A stretch of 64,000 bases of DNA, taken from contig NW_019091357.1 of the NCBI RefSeq assembly GCF_001949145.1, positions 2,766,859 to 2,830,858 on the forward strand. The letters are read 5' to 3'. Source of the stretch: Acanthaster planci (taxonomy: Eukaryota; Echinodermata; Asteroidea; Valvatida; Acanthasteridae). The notes below the pieces were generated by a model. The model did no database searches. It was not told the DNA's origin and saw only the letters and a program-made list of their open reading frames with translations. This document shows, one piece after another, positions 1 to 10,313 of the stretch. How positions within the stretch are numbered: position 1 is the first letter of the stretch; every line of letters begins with the position of its first letter. The position numbers and the translations under genes are program-made.

Positions 1-284
1 GCTTACTAGTGCAGCTTGTGAGTTTTTTCGCAAGCTCTCGGCCAAGCACTGAGCATACAGTGCTTATTAATATATACGTTGGGTAAGGGCAAAATCTGTT
101 TTATAAATTAACATCTCCCCAACGCAAAAAAAATACCTGCTTGAATTTAGATGAATAAAAATGTTTCTTTTACGATTCAGCATCTACTAGTATAAATATT
201 AGCAAATGCTTTATGTTTGTGGCTGACTGCACTGCGAATGGTTTTGCGCAATAGGGCTTCATATGTCTGCACGTCCAGACTCAC

Positions 285-2030
285 ACAGTTCAGCGCGGTG
301 CTGAATCTTGAGACCTCAGCATGGCAGATAAGCACGATGGCAGTAATTTTGATCGCAATAACCCTGAAGAAAATTGCTCTGCCACTCTCAAATCGGTACA
401 TCTGCCTGCATCTGGTTTCTTGAGATTCCCTCCTGAAGACATAGAGCCTTTCCTTTCGAATGACATTCATGAACGCTGCAATTTTGAACATTAGTGAATG
501 CTCCTCGTTTTCAAGCTTGCCCTGACCCAGTCTTGAAAAGTGTCAAATAAATACTCCGATTCTGTAGAACCTACTCCTTTTATTCATACAAAATGAAGCA
601 ACTGCTTATTGTCAAGTTCTCCTGAGCATGAGTCCAACGAGTGTGTATTGGCTGTGTCTATCGTCTCGTTTTCCACCTTGTCCTCTCTAAAATTCCGGAA
701 TCGTTCGATGACGGACTTACCAGGCCCCTTCCCCAGTAGGTGTCGCCGGAAAGTGAGATGCCTGCACATATGATGTTTCCCGCTGCGATGCAAGCCGCCA
801 GTATGGACATCACCATGCATCCTGTGGCCTGCGGAGGGAAGAGGAGCAAAGGATGGAATGGCAACCAAGGAGGCAAACAACACACAGCACGACGCTGTGC
901 GCGCGCAGTGCAACATCCTGCAGCACTGCACTGCGCGTCCCGGCACGACACAGTATTTCAACAAGACACCAAAGAACTCCACCAACTCAACATCATTAAC
1001 ATAACACCTCTGCAGTGTCAACCACCCGTTTATATTGTTGCACTAGATCACAATGCAACTCTCAACAAAGTCATTATTATTGTCATCATTTTGTCATCCC
1101 TGCCAGCCAATGTTGTCGTCGATGTCGCCACCATTGATGCTTACTGATTCGCAGTGACATTTGTGAAAGTATCAAACGCGAGACTTCTCGTTGAAACAAC
1201 CAACTTTGCTTTCTCTCGGAAAGCTTGACAAAATGGATACGAACAAACAGTTTACAGCCGAGAGCACAGACTTGTTGGCTTTTTAAAAACGTTGTTTCTA
1301 TACACTAGGCTTACAGGTCGTTATTACGACGGGCACTCAAGGCCATGGGGACAAAATTTCCATCACAATATGGAGTTCATACTGAATGCAATAAAAAAAA
1401 TCCAGAGGCTCTTTATCAGATGGTCTGTAAAACTAACTCCTACCTGACATCTTCGCTTAGACACAGCTGTTGTCACGGAAACAATTCCCAAGATCCCAGC
1501 AGGGAGGTAAAACTGATAACAATAGAAAGAAATGTAATTGTCTTTGGGTCTTTTGAATAGACATGTCTTTAACATAACAAAACAAAATCCCGAAAAAGCT
1601 TCAAAATTTGCTTCCCTGCTTGTAATCCAAACAGAACTCGGCGCTCCAGATATTCTACTATTAGACGGAAATTTCATCATAAAATGCCTTAATTTGATTG
1701 TCTGACTTATTATCCCATCCTAGTCTTTATCCCAGAAAATAGCCAATCAGCTGGACCGTAACGTACGTCTAAAAAACACTTTGATATTGGAAATCTCACC
1801 ACTAGCCCTCCCCAAATGGGACTGGCTATGAAGCTGAGATAGGACTGAAATAGGATGTTGACAATCCCCACGGCTACCGAGACGCCTGTGAGAACGATCT
1901 GGAGGATCCCGAGCGACTTGGCTCCGCAGGAGTACTTGCTCGGCCCGGGTTGCGGGGCTGGAGGAGCTAGCACCTGCATCTGTACGGCTGGGGCGGGAGG
2001 CGGGTACGCGACGACTTGACCGGGCTGCAT
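285..2030 (-). CDS. Gene A: MS4A/CD20-like four-pass membrane protein, 3' end not found
   Basis: Exons on the minus strand: exon 1 2030-1800 (77 codons), exon 2 1512-1444 (23), exon 3 828-721 (36), tentative exon 4 401-285 (39). All boundaries are AG/GT and phase 0. Exon 1 has a proline-rich leader with AVQMQV, the stretch KSLGILQIVL (TM1) and ends WGGLV. Exon 2 is FYLPAGILGIVS (TM2). Exon 3 starts ATGCMVMSILAACIAAGNII (TM3) and ends in a short loop with YWGRGL. Exon 4 is hydrophobic (IKITAIVLICHA) and has the expected length and phase but little sequence identity to the other copies, so it is a candidate only. The ATG at 2030 is chosen because the exon acceptor lies at about 2060, just upstream. 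No PPxY tail exon is visible before the left edge. It is the most divergent of the left-hand genes and is head to head with gene B. Likely a plasma-membrane protein; function unknown. Confidence 0.72.
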
Positions 2031-2383
2031 CGCGACAGATCTTCTGTCAAAATTGAGCACTGCGGATGGAAAAATGGATAATCCAACTACACTCCATTTA
2101 CACTATATGCTTGTGTAAATAAGCGAAGGAAATTAGGTCAAGTAAAAAATATATTTAGCGTCTAGGCTTTTGATAAAAGGAGGAAGACAGGCTTTTGATT
2201 TTCTATTTTCAAGATGGCCGTTTTTCCTTTTTACTTTCTTGATAACTGTTCATTTTTCCACTGTTCAAAGACTAAAACCTGAAAGTGACATGTTGGCCAA
2301 GGAAATTACTTTGTTTGCTTTTCTTCTGCTACAGCTGCTATTGTACATATTGAGCGAAATCGACCCATACCAAACGCGCATCG

Positions 2384-2462
2384 GGTCGACAGAATTCGCG
2401 CACCGTGATTGGCCAACGCGTTGCAAACTCTTGGGGGCGAACTATTGTGAATCACCCGAATT
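2384..2462. mobile_element. Half copy of CCAAT-containing foldback MITE
   Basis: This stretch matches the right half of the complete element at 36842-37019: GTCGACAG, then TGATTGGCCAACGCGTTGCA, CTCTTGG, and CTATTGTGAATC at the end. The left half is missing, so this is a solo arm. It lies between gene A's coding exon 1 and its 5' exon. Confidence 0.6.
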
Positions 2463-2913
2463 CAACGCTGGAACTGCTCAACAACAAAGAAAAGCAGAGT
2501 CAAGAAGGCTATTTGTGCCTGGAATTCGTTATAGCATGTTATGATGGGTGACAACTGCACACGTTCTGTCTGCGTAGTAGTGTGCCAGAACATTATTTTG
2601 TTTATACGACACATGAGGGCAAAGCACAACGTAGCAGCGGTTTGGTTTGATTTACCATCATCAATGAAAGAGGGTATCCTTTCTAAGGAATTTTCATGGA
2701 CACAGGCCAATTTTTTCCATTCCCTATTTATTTTGAGATCCCACTGGCCCCGTGACACCCATCACATGCGTTTCAGGGTACAATAATCACCGTTCTAATC
2801 TCTTGACTAGGTCTGTTCTCGTAAAGGTCCACTGTGCATGGATGTTTAGCCTTCAGTTAATCTGTGATATAAGATAAAAAATGTCAATCGACAAAAAGTT
2901 ATCACCGACTCAC

Positions 2914-2995
2914 CTTGTGTGGACCAGTCTGGCACCTTTGCTTCAAAGTAATTATTATGCGGAAGGACAACAAACCACACGCAAAATGGCCGACT
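2914..2995 (-). promoter_or_regulatory. Gene A promoter-proximal YY1-like box and 5' non-coding exon
   Basis: Read on the minus strand, CGGCCATTTTG (2992-2982) is followed after 67 bases by a strong donor CACAAG|GTGAGT (exon end 2914). The same layout occurs upstream of B, C, D, E, F, G and H. The matching acceptor precedes exon 1 at about 2060. A TGACGTGACG stretch at about 3037-3047 may be a CRE/ATF-type site. The transcription start was not determined. Confidence 0.6.
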
Positions 2996-3176
2996 GAGCA
3001 CGCACACGCAAACCAATCGACAAAATGGAAGCTCTGTGACGTGACGAGAATGATTCACCGTCACGTGTCTGCCGCTGCAGCACTGTACAAAAATTGCTCG
3101 CAAGACTGCATCCGATTGATTAATAAAAGGTTCAAAGTTCAAGTACAAGTGCAGAGCTAGGACTACGGAGGTGCAA

Positions 3177-3344
3177 TTAGGACATGACTGACCCAAAAGA
3201 CTTGCCCACTAATTCGCCCAGGCGGATTAGTATTTAGCGGGGGCGAATTATGTCTCGGCTGCGGTTGGACTGCAATTTCGCCCAGGAGAGATGCTAATCT
3301 GCCCAGGTGGATCAGTGGGCCAACTGTTTTCAGTCATGTCCTAA
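3177..3344. mobile_element. Short inverted-repeat element (MITE), about 168 bp
   Basis: The ends are inverted copies of about 50 bases beginning TTAGGACATGACTGA and including GCCCAC, CAGG and GATTAG. There is no coding capacity. The termini read TTAGG...CCTAA, so the true target duplication is unclear. Superfamily not assigned. Confidence 0.65.
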
Positions 3345-4920
3345 ATACACTTCCGTATAAATACGCCTTCAGGTGACATAATTATGACGAGCTTTATCAC
3401 ACGTGTATTCTGCAGGGGTCGGCGCCCGGGTAATAGTTCAGCTGCGTGTATGTACGACACAAGCTGAGTGATTGATTGACCAACAATGACCCATGTTTTA
3501 AAACACAATTTTACGACACTGAGTATTTATCAGTTTTTAATTTCTTTGTACATATACACTTGGTACAGACAGACATGAAGTAAGGTGGATGTAGGTATAT
3601 TCTGTCAGATATGACCCCTAGCAGGACAGTAATATAACAGAATTGGTGTCAAGGGCTGGGTAAAATTCCAATTACATGTACGCCTGTACGTGTAGCTGCT
3701 CAAACAGCGCGTTTTTGCGGTCACATTTGAACTTGAAAGTGTTGACCTCGTGATTGGTCGATTACTCGATTCTTGCGCTTATGGATAATTTCCGGTTTGT
3801 TTCGCCTCCGTGTAGTCATCAGAAAATGAGAGAATGAGAAGATTAGGTTTCAAAATTCGGAGTAATTTAAAACATTTTTGATTGATCATTTTTATCCTAT
3901 TTTGACCGACGTATTTCATCTTGTTGCTTTTGTTTTCTCCTGTTAAATAAAAACCGCTTGAAAGGAAAGAGGACTTCCACAGAAAGTGGACAACTTCGAT
4001 TTTTTAATTCCTCCAGCCGTCTGTCCCCTATCGTGAATGGAATTCTCTCAACAATATATGGTTGAACCATGTGTAATTGAACTCGGGAGCAATCAGGATG
4101 ATCAGATACAAATGGTGCAATTCTGCTCGATGCACTTCAAAATTCAGCTAAATCGGACACAAATCTGTCAAATCACTTAATATTAAACAAAATGCATTAT
4201 AACTACTTTGAATTACATTTACATGATAAATAAGTGCCTAATCACGATTGATATTTACCACGTTATCGTTAGTTGTAGATGGGTATTCATAACAGCCGTT
4301 GATCGTGGCTTAGGACAATTAGACTGGGTCGAACCTGGAAATATTTGGTAATAATTCTGCAGTATGACGTCTGGGCACCTTACAACTTCAACGCATACAT
4401 TGGCCAACCTGTCCCGCTGTGCATAAACTCAACAAAAATCATGATTTGCTTGGGAAAAAATCGTTCAAAACATCATATCTGCTAAATTTTTCTGCTAGAA
4501 TTCGACTTTTTTCACAATGCTGCTGAAAATCCCCTAAAAGTACTCACTCTGTTCAGTTTTCTGTCAAAAGCAGTTTTTTTCGGAAAAAAAACCTGTCGAG
4601 TTTAGCCGAAAATCTGTTAAGATAGTCACCCTGGCAGCGATGTACTGTCCAAGCCGAGTAAAGCATTTGCGCTGCTTGGTACATGGTCCAAGCTGTGAGC
4701 TTCTTTTTTTTATTGCTGCCTATTATTTTTTTTTATCGCCAAAGATGGACTTTGGAAACCTGTACTTGACACTTGACAATTCGTTTGCTCGAAATTTGAC
4801 CACATGACCTTTCGAGCCAGCGTTGTACTGTTCGAGGGATAGAGGGCGGAGCCGTCAAAGACCCATGGCCTGCCTGGTACCTTAATATTTCATTTGTTCC
4901 TCTATCTATGCGGGTAAAAT
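3345..4920. other. Intergenic space between divergent genes A and B
   Basis: AT-rich sequence without a recognisable exon, RNA gene or transposon terminus. It separates the two divergent promoters (A near 3.0 kb, B near 4.93 kb), so any shared enhancer would lie here. I see nothing else I can support. Confidence 0.4.
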
Positions 4921-4927
4921 TATCTTT

Positions 4928-4977
4928 CGGCCATTTTGGTCTTAGGTCAGACCAACTGGTATCGTGGTTCCTCTCGA
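4928..4977 (+). promoter_or_regulatory. Gene B YY1-like box and 5' non-coding exon
   Basis: CGGCCATTTTG at 4928-4938 is followed 39 bases on by the donor CTCTCGA|GTAAGTAAAACC (exon end 4977). The acceptor is at 5127 (TCTACAG), 31 bases before the ATG. The spacing is shorter than the 61-69 bases seen in the other copies. Confidence 0.6.
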
Positions 4978-5158
4978 GTAAGTAAAACCTTCGTTCTCTT
5001 TATTAAAAAAATCCTGCCTAATTTTCTCTTCATTTACAGTTTGTTGGTTGGACTGCAATAAAGTATTGGATATGACACTTTAAATTTATAATCATCCTTT
5101 CATTACGTTATTTTTTTTCCTCTACAGTTTATTAAAAGACATACGTGAAGAGACCAAC

Positions 5159-8100
5159 ATGCAGGCGGCTGCTCCACCGATTCAGACCGTGCAGATGCAG
5201 GTGGCCGCTCCGCTGCTTCTCCGACGCACGCGCAGCCGGTACTCCTGCTCGGTCAAGTCGCTGGGCATTCTACAGATCGTCCTGTCGGGGGTTTCTGCCG
5301 TTTTGGGTATTTCATCGGGTGTTATGTTTACCTGGTACACTCTCACAACTGTGTGTTCTGCTGCTTGGGGAGGTGTCTTTGTAAGTTTTCTCGTTCAGTA
5401 TACTTAAAAAAGGTTGTAACTCGGGTCTTTCATCGCACAGGAAAATGTGAAAATTCCAGCAGTTGAATGACGAAGTGGAACCACGAATTAATGGAACTTT
5501 ACCAAAGTACTGAGTATGATTTGTTGCACAAATAACGTAAAAGAAACCTGATTTCGGGGCGGATATAACTTTCATATGATCCCAGAGACTGGGCTAGATG
5601 TACCCCAAAACCCACAGTAGACAACAGCCTTTGTATCCATAAACAATGTGCATGCTCGGTTGAATGCTAAGTTAATTAATTCATGTGGAGTGCCATGCGG
5701 GCATTTACATCGCAGGATAATTAGGCCCCCGTTTATGAAAATGCAACAACAAGACATGCACGGTAGTAGGCAGATTGTACGTGCAAGTTGTGTGGTTTTA
5801 TTGGAAGGTCATGTGACTTTGCGGTGCAATCTTTGAACAAGCGTTTCGGCAATACGGGGCCAGGCGTGTCAATCGAGGCCTCTTTTCATTTCAGTTTTAC
5901 CTCCCTGCCGGGATCCTGGGCATATTGTCCGTGACGCTGAGTGTCAGCTCCCGCAGATGCACGGTAAGACATTTGGCAATGTAAGCTTGAAATAAATGAC
6001 TTATTGTTGGACGGGGTGTTAGATGAAAAAGATAGCTGATCCGCACAACTTCCAGCGGATCGGAGGTAGGTACGTGTACGATGCTACAGCAAATGCGCCA
6101 GTCTCGAGATGACCATTTCTGAATCTCGCTCCATAAAAAATGCTTTATTGAATAAACACTAAAATGGGAGGAGCCCCGCTATTAATCCCATTAAATGACA
6201 GGTACCGCACTTTGAAAAACAATTTCCATTTTTAAAATAAAAGTGACGTGACTTTTTATCCAAAAAATGTACTACTCGTTCGAGCGCACAAACCGCATGT
6301 AATTTATCCTTACTTCATAATCCTTTTTCTCATACGTCTGAAGTATATTTAGAACTGTTGGTACAGCGGTTACCTTTTTTTTAAATAGGGAAGAATGTAA
6401 AATGTATGTGGCCTCATTTCGAGGTGAAAGGTGTTAAAAAATGATGATTGGTTGGTAGGCGTCAGCTGATCTTCGTACGTCACCTGACAACATCGGCTCA
6501 CCATCGAGCTACCCGGTGAAATCTCGTAATACAAGGCTCCTGGTTGCTCCAAATCTGAAAGTAAAGAGGAGACCGTTGCTTGATTTGTGTAGCAGGACAG
6601 ATAGATCCATGCATGCCTCCTTTACTGTTACTCTTGTTGTTGGTTTCACCTTTGATGCTGCTGCCGTCGCTGCTGAAATTTTATTAACCTTCTTTTAAGA
6701 TTGTGCTTCTACACAATGTGAGGCAGTTTTTGTTTTATTTTATTCAACAGGCCATTGGATGCATGGTTATGTCCATTCTGTCTTCGCTTATTGCTGGTGG
6801 CAATATCATTCTGTATAGCATCGCCCTTGCTGATATGTACCCTCAAAGCAGCTATCACGAGGTAAGACAGGTTATGTAGATTAAACCAAGGAACTCTATA
6901 AAACAAGTCACCATTCGTCACCGTTTTCACAAAGAGACAAAAGACTTCTCCGAGGAGTTAAAATCAGGTTTCGAGAAAATCGCATTTAAAGTTGGTTTCA
7001 TTTGCAAACGAACACTTCCCCGAGACTTGACTTTCCCTGGACTACTAAAAGCTACCTCGTGGAAGATCGATCTTAAATGACACAGAAACCACCAAATCAC
7101 AGTTATACGAATCAATTAAAATTGTTCATTTTGTAATCAAACACATTTGCTTGTTTGTACACATTTGTCCGTGTGTACATTTTGTCTCTTTACAGAAACG
7201 GTCCGTATTGGCAAGTACCAGGCACAAATTGTGATTTTTTTTTCATTTCCTGAGTCACTTATGTCTCTTCGTGAAAACAGTCAAATGGATTTTGCCAAAA
7301 CTTTTGCCTATAGTAACGTAGTAGAGTTATATCTATGCATGGAGGACTACCTTTTCTCTTTGTGGAAACGGTAAATGCAAAATAAGTTGCTTTTTTGCCA
7401 TAGAGATCATCGTGATTTGGCTGATTTGAGTAGATTTGGTAAAAAAAAAATATTTCACCACCTTGTAGGCAGTAGTTAGCTTCGGTTATTTTGCTTTAAA
7501 AAAACCAGAAATTTGAAAAAAAAACCGACTTGGGGAATTTTTCTTTCGTAGTGAAATGATGACCTTTTCTCCAGTGATGCAAACTCGAATGCATGTCCGT
7601 AGGGAAGATTAAAACAATGCATTACATCCTTTGTAAAGATGAACGGGCATCTCTCAGAGTTGATTTCGTTTTGAAGTTCAAGTTTATTTTGTTCTCGTCC
7701 TTTCCTCGCACGCCGTTCGTTTGGTCTGATTCGTCAGAAATACAATGCGACGCTGGCTCTGAATTCTCTCATAGCGGTCACTTCCCTGATGGAGCTGGTC
7801 GTGTCGATCGTTGCTGCCGTCTACTGCTGCTACGTCATGAAGGAATACCGGACCACCACCACCACGGTAACATTGATAAGGCCCAACCACTCAGGTTATG
7901 TCGAATGTGTCGAACGATAAGGACCTGAGTTCATCTAGCTATATGATCAATGTATACGCAGTGGTCAGTGTACAGCTCGAAATCTGGTGTTTCAAACGCA
8001 CCTTACCTTTGCCATTAATGAGCAAAACTCATTAATTGCAAAGGCAATTAAAGGCTCATTAAAGGCATTAGTGCTGATGACAAAATGCGAACACACTATT

Positions 8101-8497
8101 AGTCACATCGGTATCTACATCCAAGTTGCGCATGAGTGTAGTCGTCGGGTGCTTGTGAAAGTTCCATCCCTCATACGCAGTCTTTCCAATCTGTAAATTC
8201 GCATTCACCATATTTAATTTAATAAAAATGATAAAGAACATTTTACACATATATAAATAAAAATACAAGTTTGAAGTTTGAATTTGTTTTGAATCTGTTT
8301 TGTCGATTAAAAAAAATCAGATCCCGTATGTGCCAACGCAAGGGAACCCTCCGTTCTTTGTGTACAACCAACCGGTGGCCTTCTACCCAAACTCTGCTTC
8401 GCCTCCACCGATGTTAGTGGCCAACCAGGCTGCCACCGCCGTCCCCGCTCAACCCCCTAACTACGAGGCTGCCCCCAGCAACACACACCGTATATAG
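5159..8497 (+). CDS. Gene B: MS4A/CD20-like four-pass membrane protein, 235 aa
   Basis: Exons: 5159-5380 (74 codons), 5895-5963 (23), 6751-6861 (37), 7738-7866 (43), 8321-8497 (58 plus stop). All introns are phase 0 with GT-AG ends. TM1 is about residues 34-57 (SLGILQIVLSGVSAVLG), TM2 70-90 (WGG, then FYLPAGILGILS), TM3 98-121, TM4 142-168 ending YCCYVMKEY. Cysteines beside TM4 could be palmitoylated. The second loop has a sequon NAT at about 137. The tail starts IPYVPTQGNP and carries PPNY at 222-225, a PPxY WW-domain ligand. I end the protein at TAG 8495; a donor-like GTATAT at 8490 could instead lead to a last exon I could not identify. Exon 4 length and the QGNP tail resemble gene H more than C-G. 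Its exon 5 was cut by the C/D duplication, leaving a relic at 16635. Confidence 0.85.
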
Positions 8498-8899
8498 TAG
8501 ATGAGACGTGACGCCGAGGCTGTGCCCCGCAAGTTGGTCAAACATCGAGAAGTGTTTTATGAAGTGCAGGATTGTACAAGAAATTCTAATGTACATTCGA
8601 GATCCTGCTCGACTGGATAGCTTTCCAAATTATTCCAAAGCAAATTGTTTGGAGTGAAGTTTTGATGTGTGAAAGTAACTCTGTGAAATTCGCGTTCATT
8701 TCAGGTTTTATTCCATCATCCTGACAATCTTGTGGAATTTTGTTTGACGGTGAAAACCAGTTTTTTATTTGTTCTAAGCTGTCTATAGCAGACATTGGTA
8801 AGGACACGGTCATCTATAAGCTGGGTCCAGTAAAGACCTGTCGTTGACTGTTCAAAAAAGAGAGAGATTACTCATAGTCATGAAGTCTGTCGTGAATAC

Positions 8900-9300
8900 G
8901 CGGCACCCACTCTATGATTGAACCTTTTAAAATTTCTTATGAGCTTGACTTTGAAAGAACACATACTTAATTTTGGGGTAGCTATTGATATTATTATTTC
9001 TAGAGCAAACACTAATTATACGTACAGTGAAGAAATAAGACAAATTATTTTGAAATACTCATCAATTAACTTGGCTCAAAACCTTATGACGATAGCGAAA
9101 ACCATTTTGAATAGGTCTGCGTTATTCTTATTCGTCATTCGTATCAACTACCGAGAGGCATTTGGATACGGTTGTTGCACCGCCATGGTTGTTACACGGT
9201 TCCTAATCACGACCAGGAAATGCAGCTTACCACCAACACGAGGAACATGAAGGAAAAATGCATTTTAGTTTGCGCCTATGCCACTTACAAATCTGTCTGA
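8900..9300. repeat. Spacer repeat, copy 1 (downstream of B)
   Basis: About 400 bases that recur almost intact at 17140-17650 because they lie in the C/D duplication. The part at 9130-9290 (ACTACCGAGAGGCATTTGG, then GTTGTTGCACC and CACGACC) recurs also at 15965-16080 and 24865-24990, downstream of C and D, so each gene's 3' flank carries it. Open frames occur here, but the two long copies differ mainly at replacement sites and no start context or splice signals support a gene. I treat it as non-coding. Confidence 0.5.
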
Positions 9301-9780
9301 CCGTCGGGCTGTCTGTCTGGATGATGCAAGCATTCATATCATAAATCCATCAACACTTTCCCAATTGTCATGTTTCCAAGCTATACAGTGGAAGTAATAT
9401 ACACCGTGCGTTTGCATTTTCAATGTGTACAGAGGAATAATTTTCCAGATAAGTAACCTATTATACGTAGGCCTATACCCCCTTCTCTGCGGGAATGTGG
9501 ATTATTTTGTTGGTAAACAAAATGGGTAGTCGCCTTGACAAGGGTAAATGTCGGATCCGGTATACTATTCAACTGTTGGCTATGAGTGCATACTTATTCA
9601 GCGTTTCTTTCCTCTATTGTATATCAAGACCGTGTCAAGGGCACCCGGTTTCTCTCAGGGCAATTGACTAGTGTTATGACATAAAGCGGTTTATTGTTCG
9701 CTAACCTTTGACTGCCCTTTGAGGATTTTTTTTTTCGTTGGGTGCCCTTCACACAGACGCGTCCGCGTTCAACAATGCCG

Positions 9781-9919
9781 TGACGTGTGCGAGCTAGTTG
9801 GTGCCATCACCAGTTTTCACCGCGAATACACGTAGGCAATATCTCTCCGCCATTTTGGTTTCCCGAGGAAATCGGAGCAGTGTTTTCGGATTGTACTTGA
9901 TCTACAGGTTTGGTTTCAA
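9781..9919 (+). promoter_or_regulatory. Gene C promoter module: TGACGT, YY1-like box, 5' exon
   Basis: TGACGT at 9781, CCGCCATTTTG at 9847-9857, and donor GGTTTCAA|GTAAGG with exon end 9919. The acceptor is probably CGATAG at 10283. The whole block is nearly identical upstream of gene D and recognisable upstream of E. It probably marks the transcription start region; the start itself is not proven. Confidence 0.6.
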
Positions 9920-10313
9920 GTAAGGAAAACTTCCATTTTCCTGTATTAAAAACTATCCAAGATAACTTAGATTGGATTTATTGTTTCTCTGCAACAAATA
10001 CATGTACTAATAATATTAAATAATCAGCATTAATTGTCAGCACAGCAAGTGGTCTCTGTGTGTGTTGTATATGCAAAAATTATGATAACTCTAATCAGCA
10101 AATTTACCTTTTTGCGGGGACAGTTCGACCGAATTTTGACACGTTTGCCACGAGACGTCAGCAGGAAATCGCTCAAAAACGCACAAATGCGATGAATATC
10201 AGAAAGCCGTTTACAGGGTTTAGGCTTACCGTAGCTAGAATTAAGCAATTTATCCGAAGCTACGAGTTGTGCCTTTCCGATAGTCTCAGCAGGAGGAAAG
10301 TCAAAACACCACG

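Noticed and set aside
584-1021. 145-codon minus-strand frame over gene A exon 3
   Set aside because: The conserved TM3 peptide is in a different frame and bounded by AG/GT sites; this frame is a shadow.
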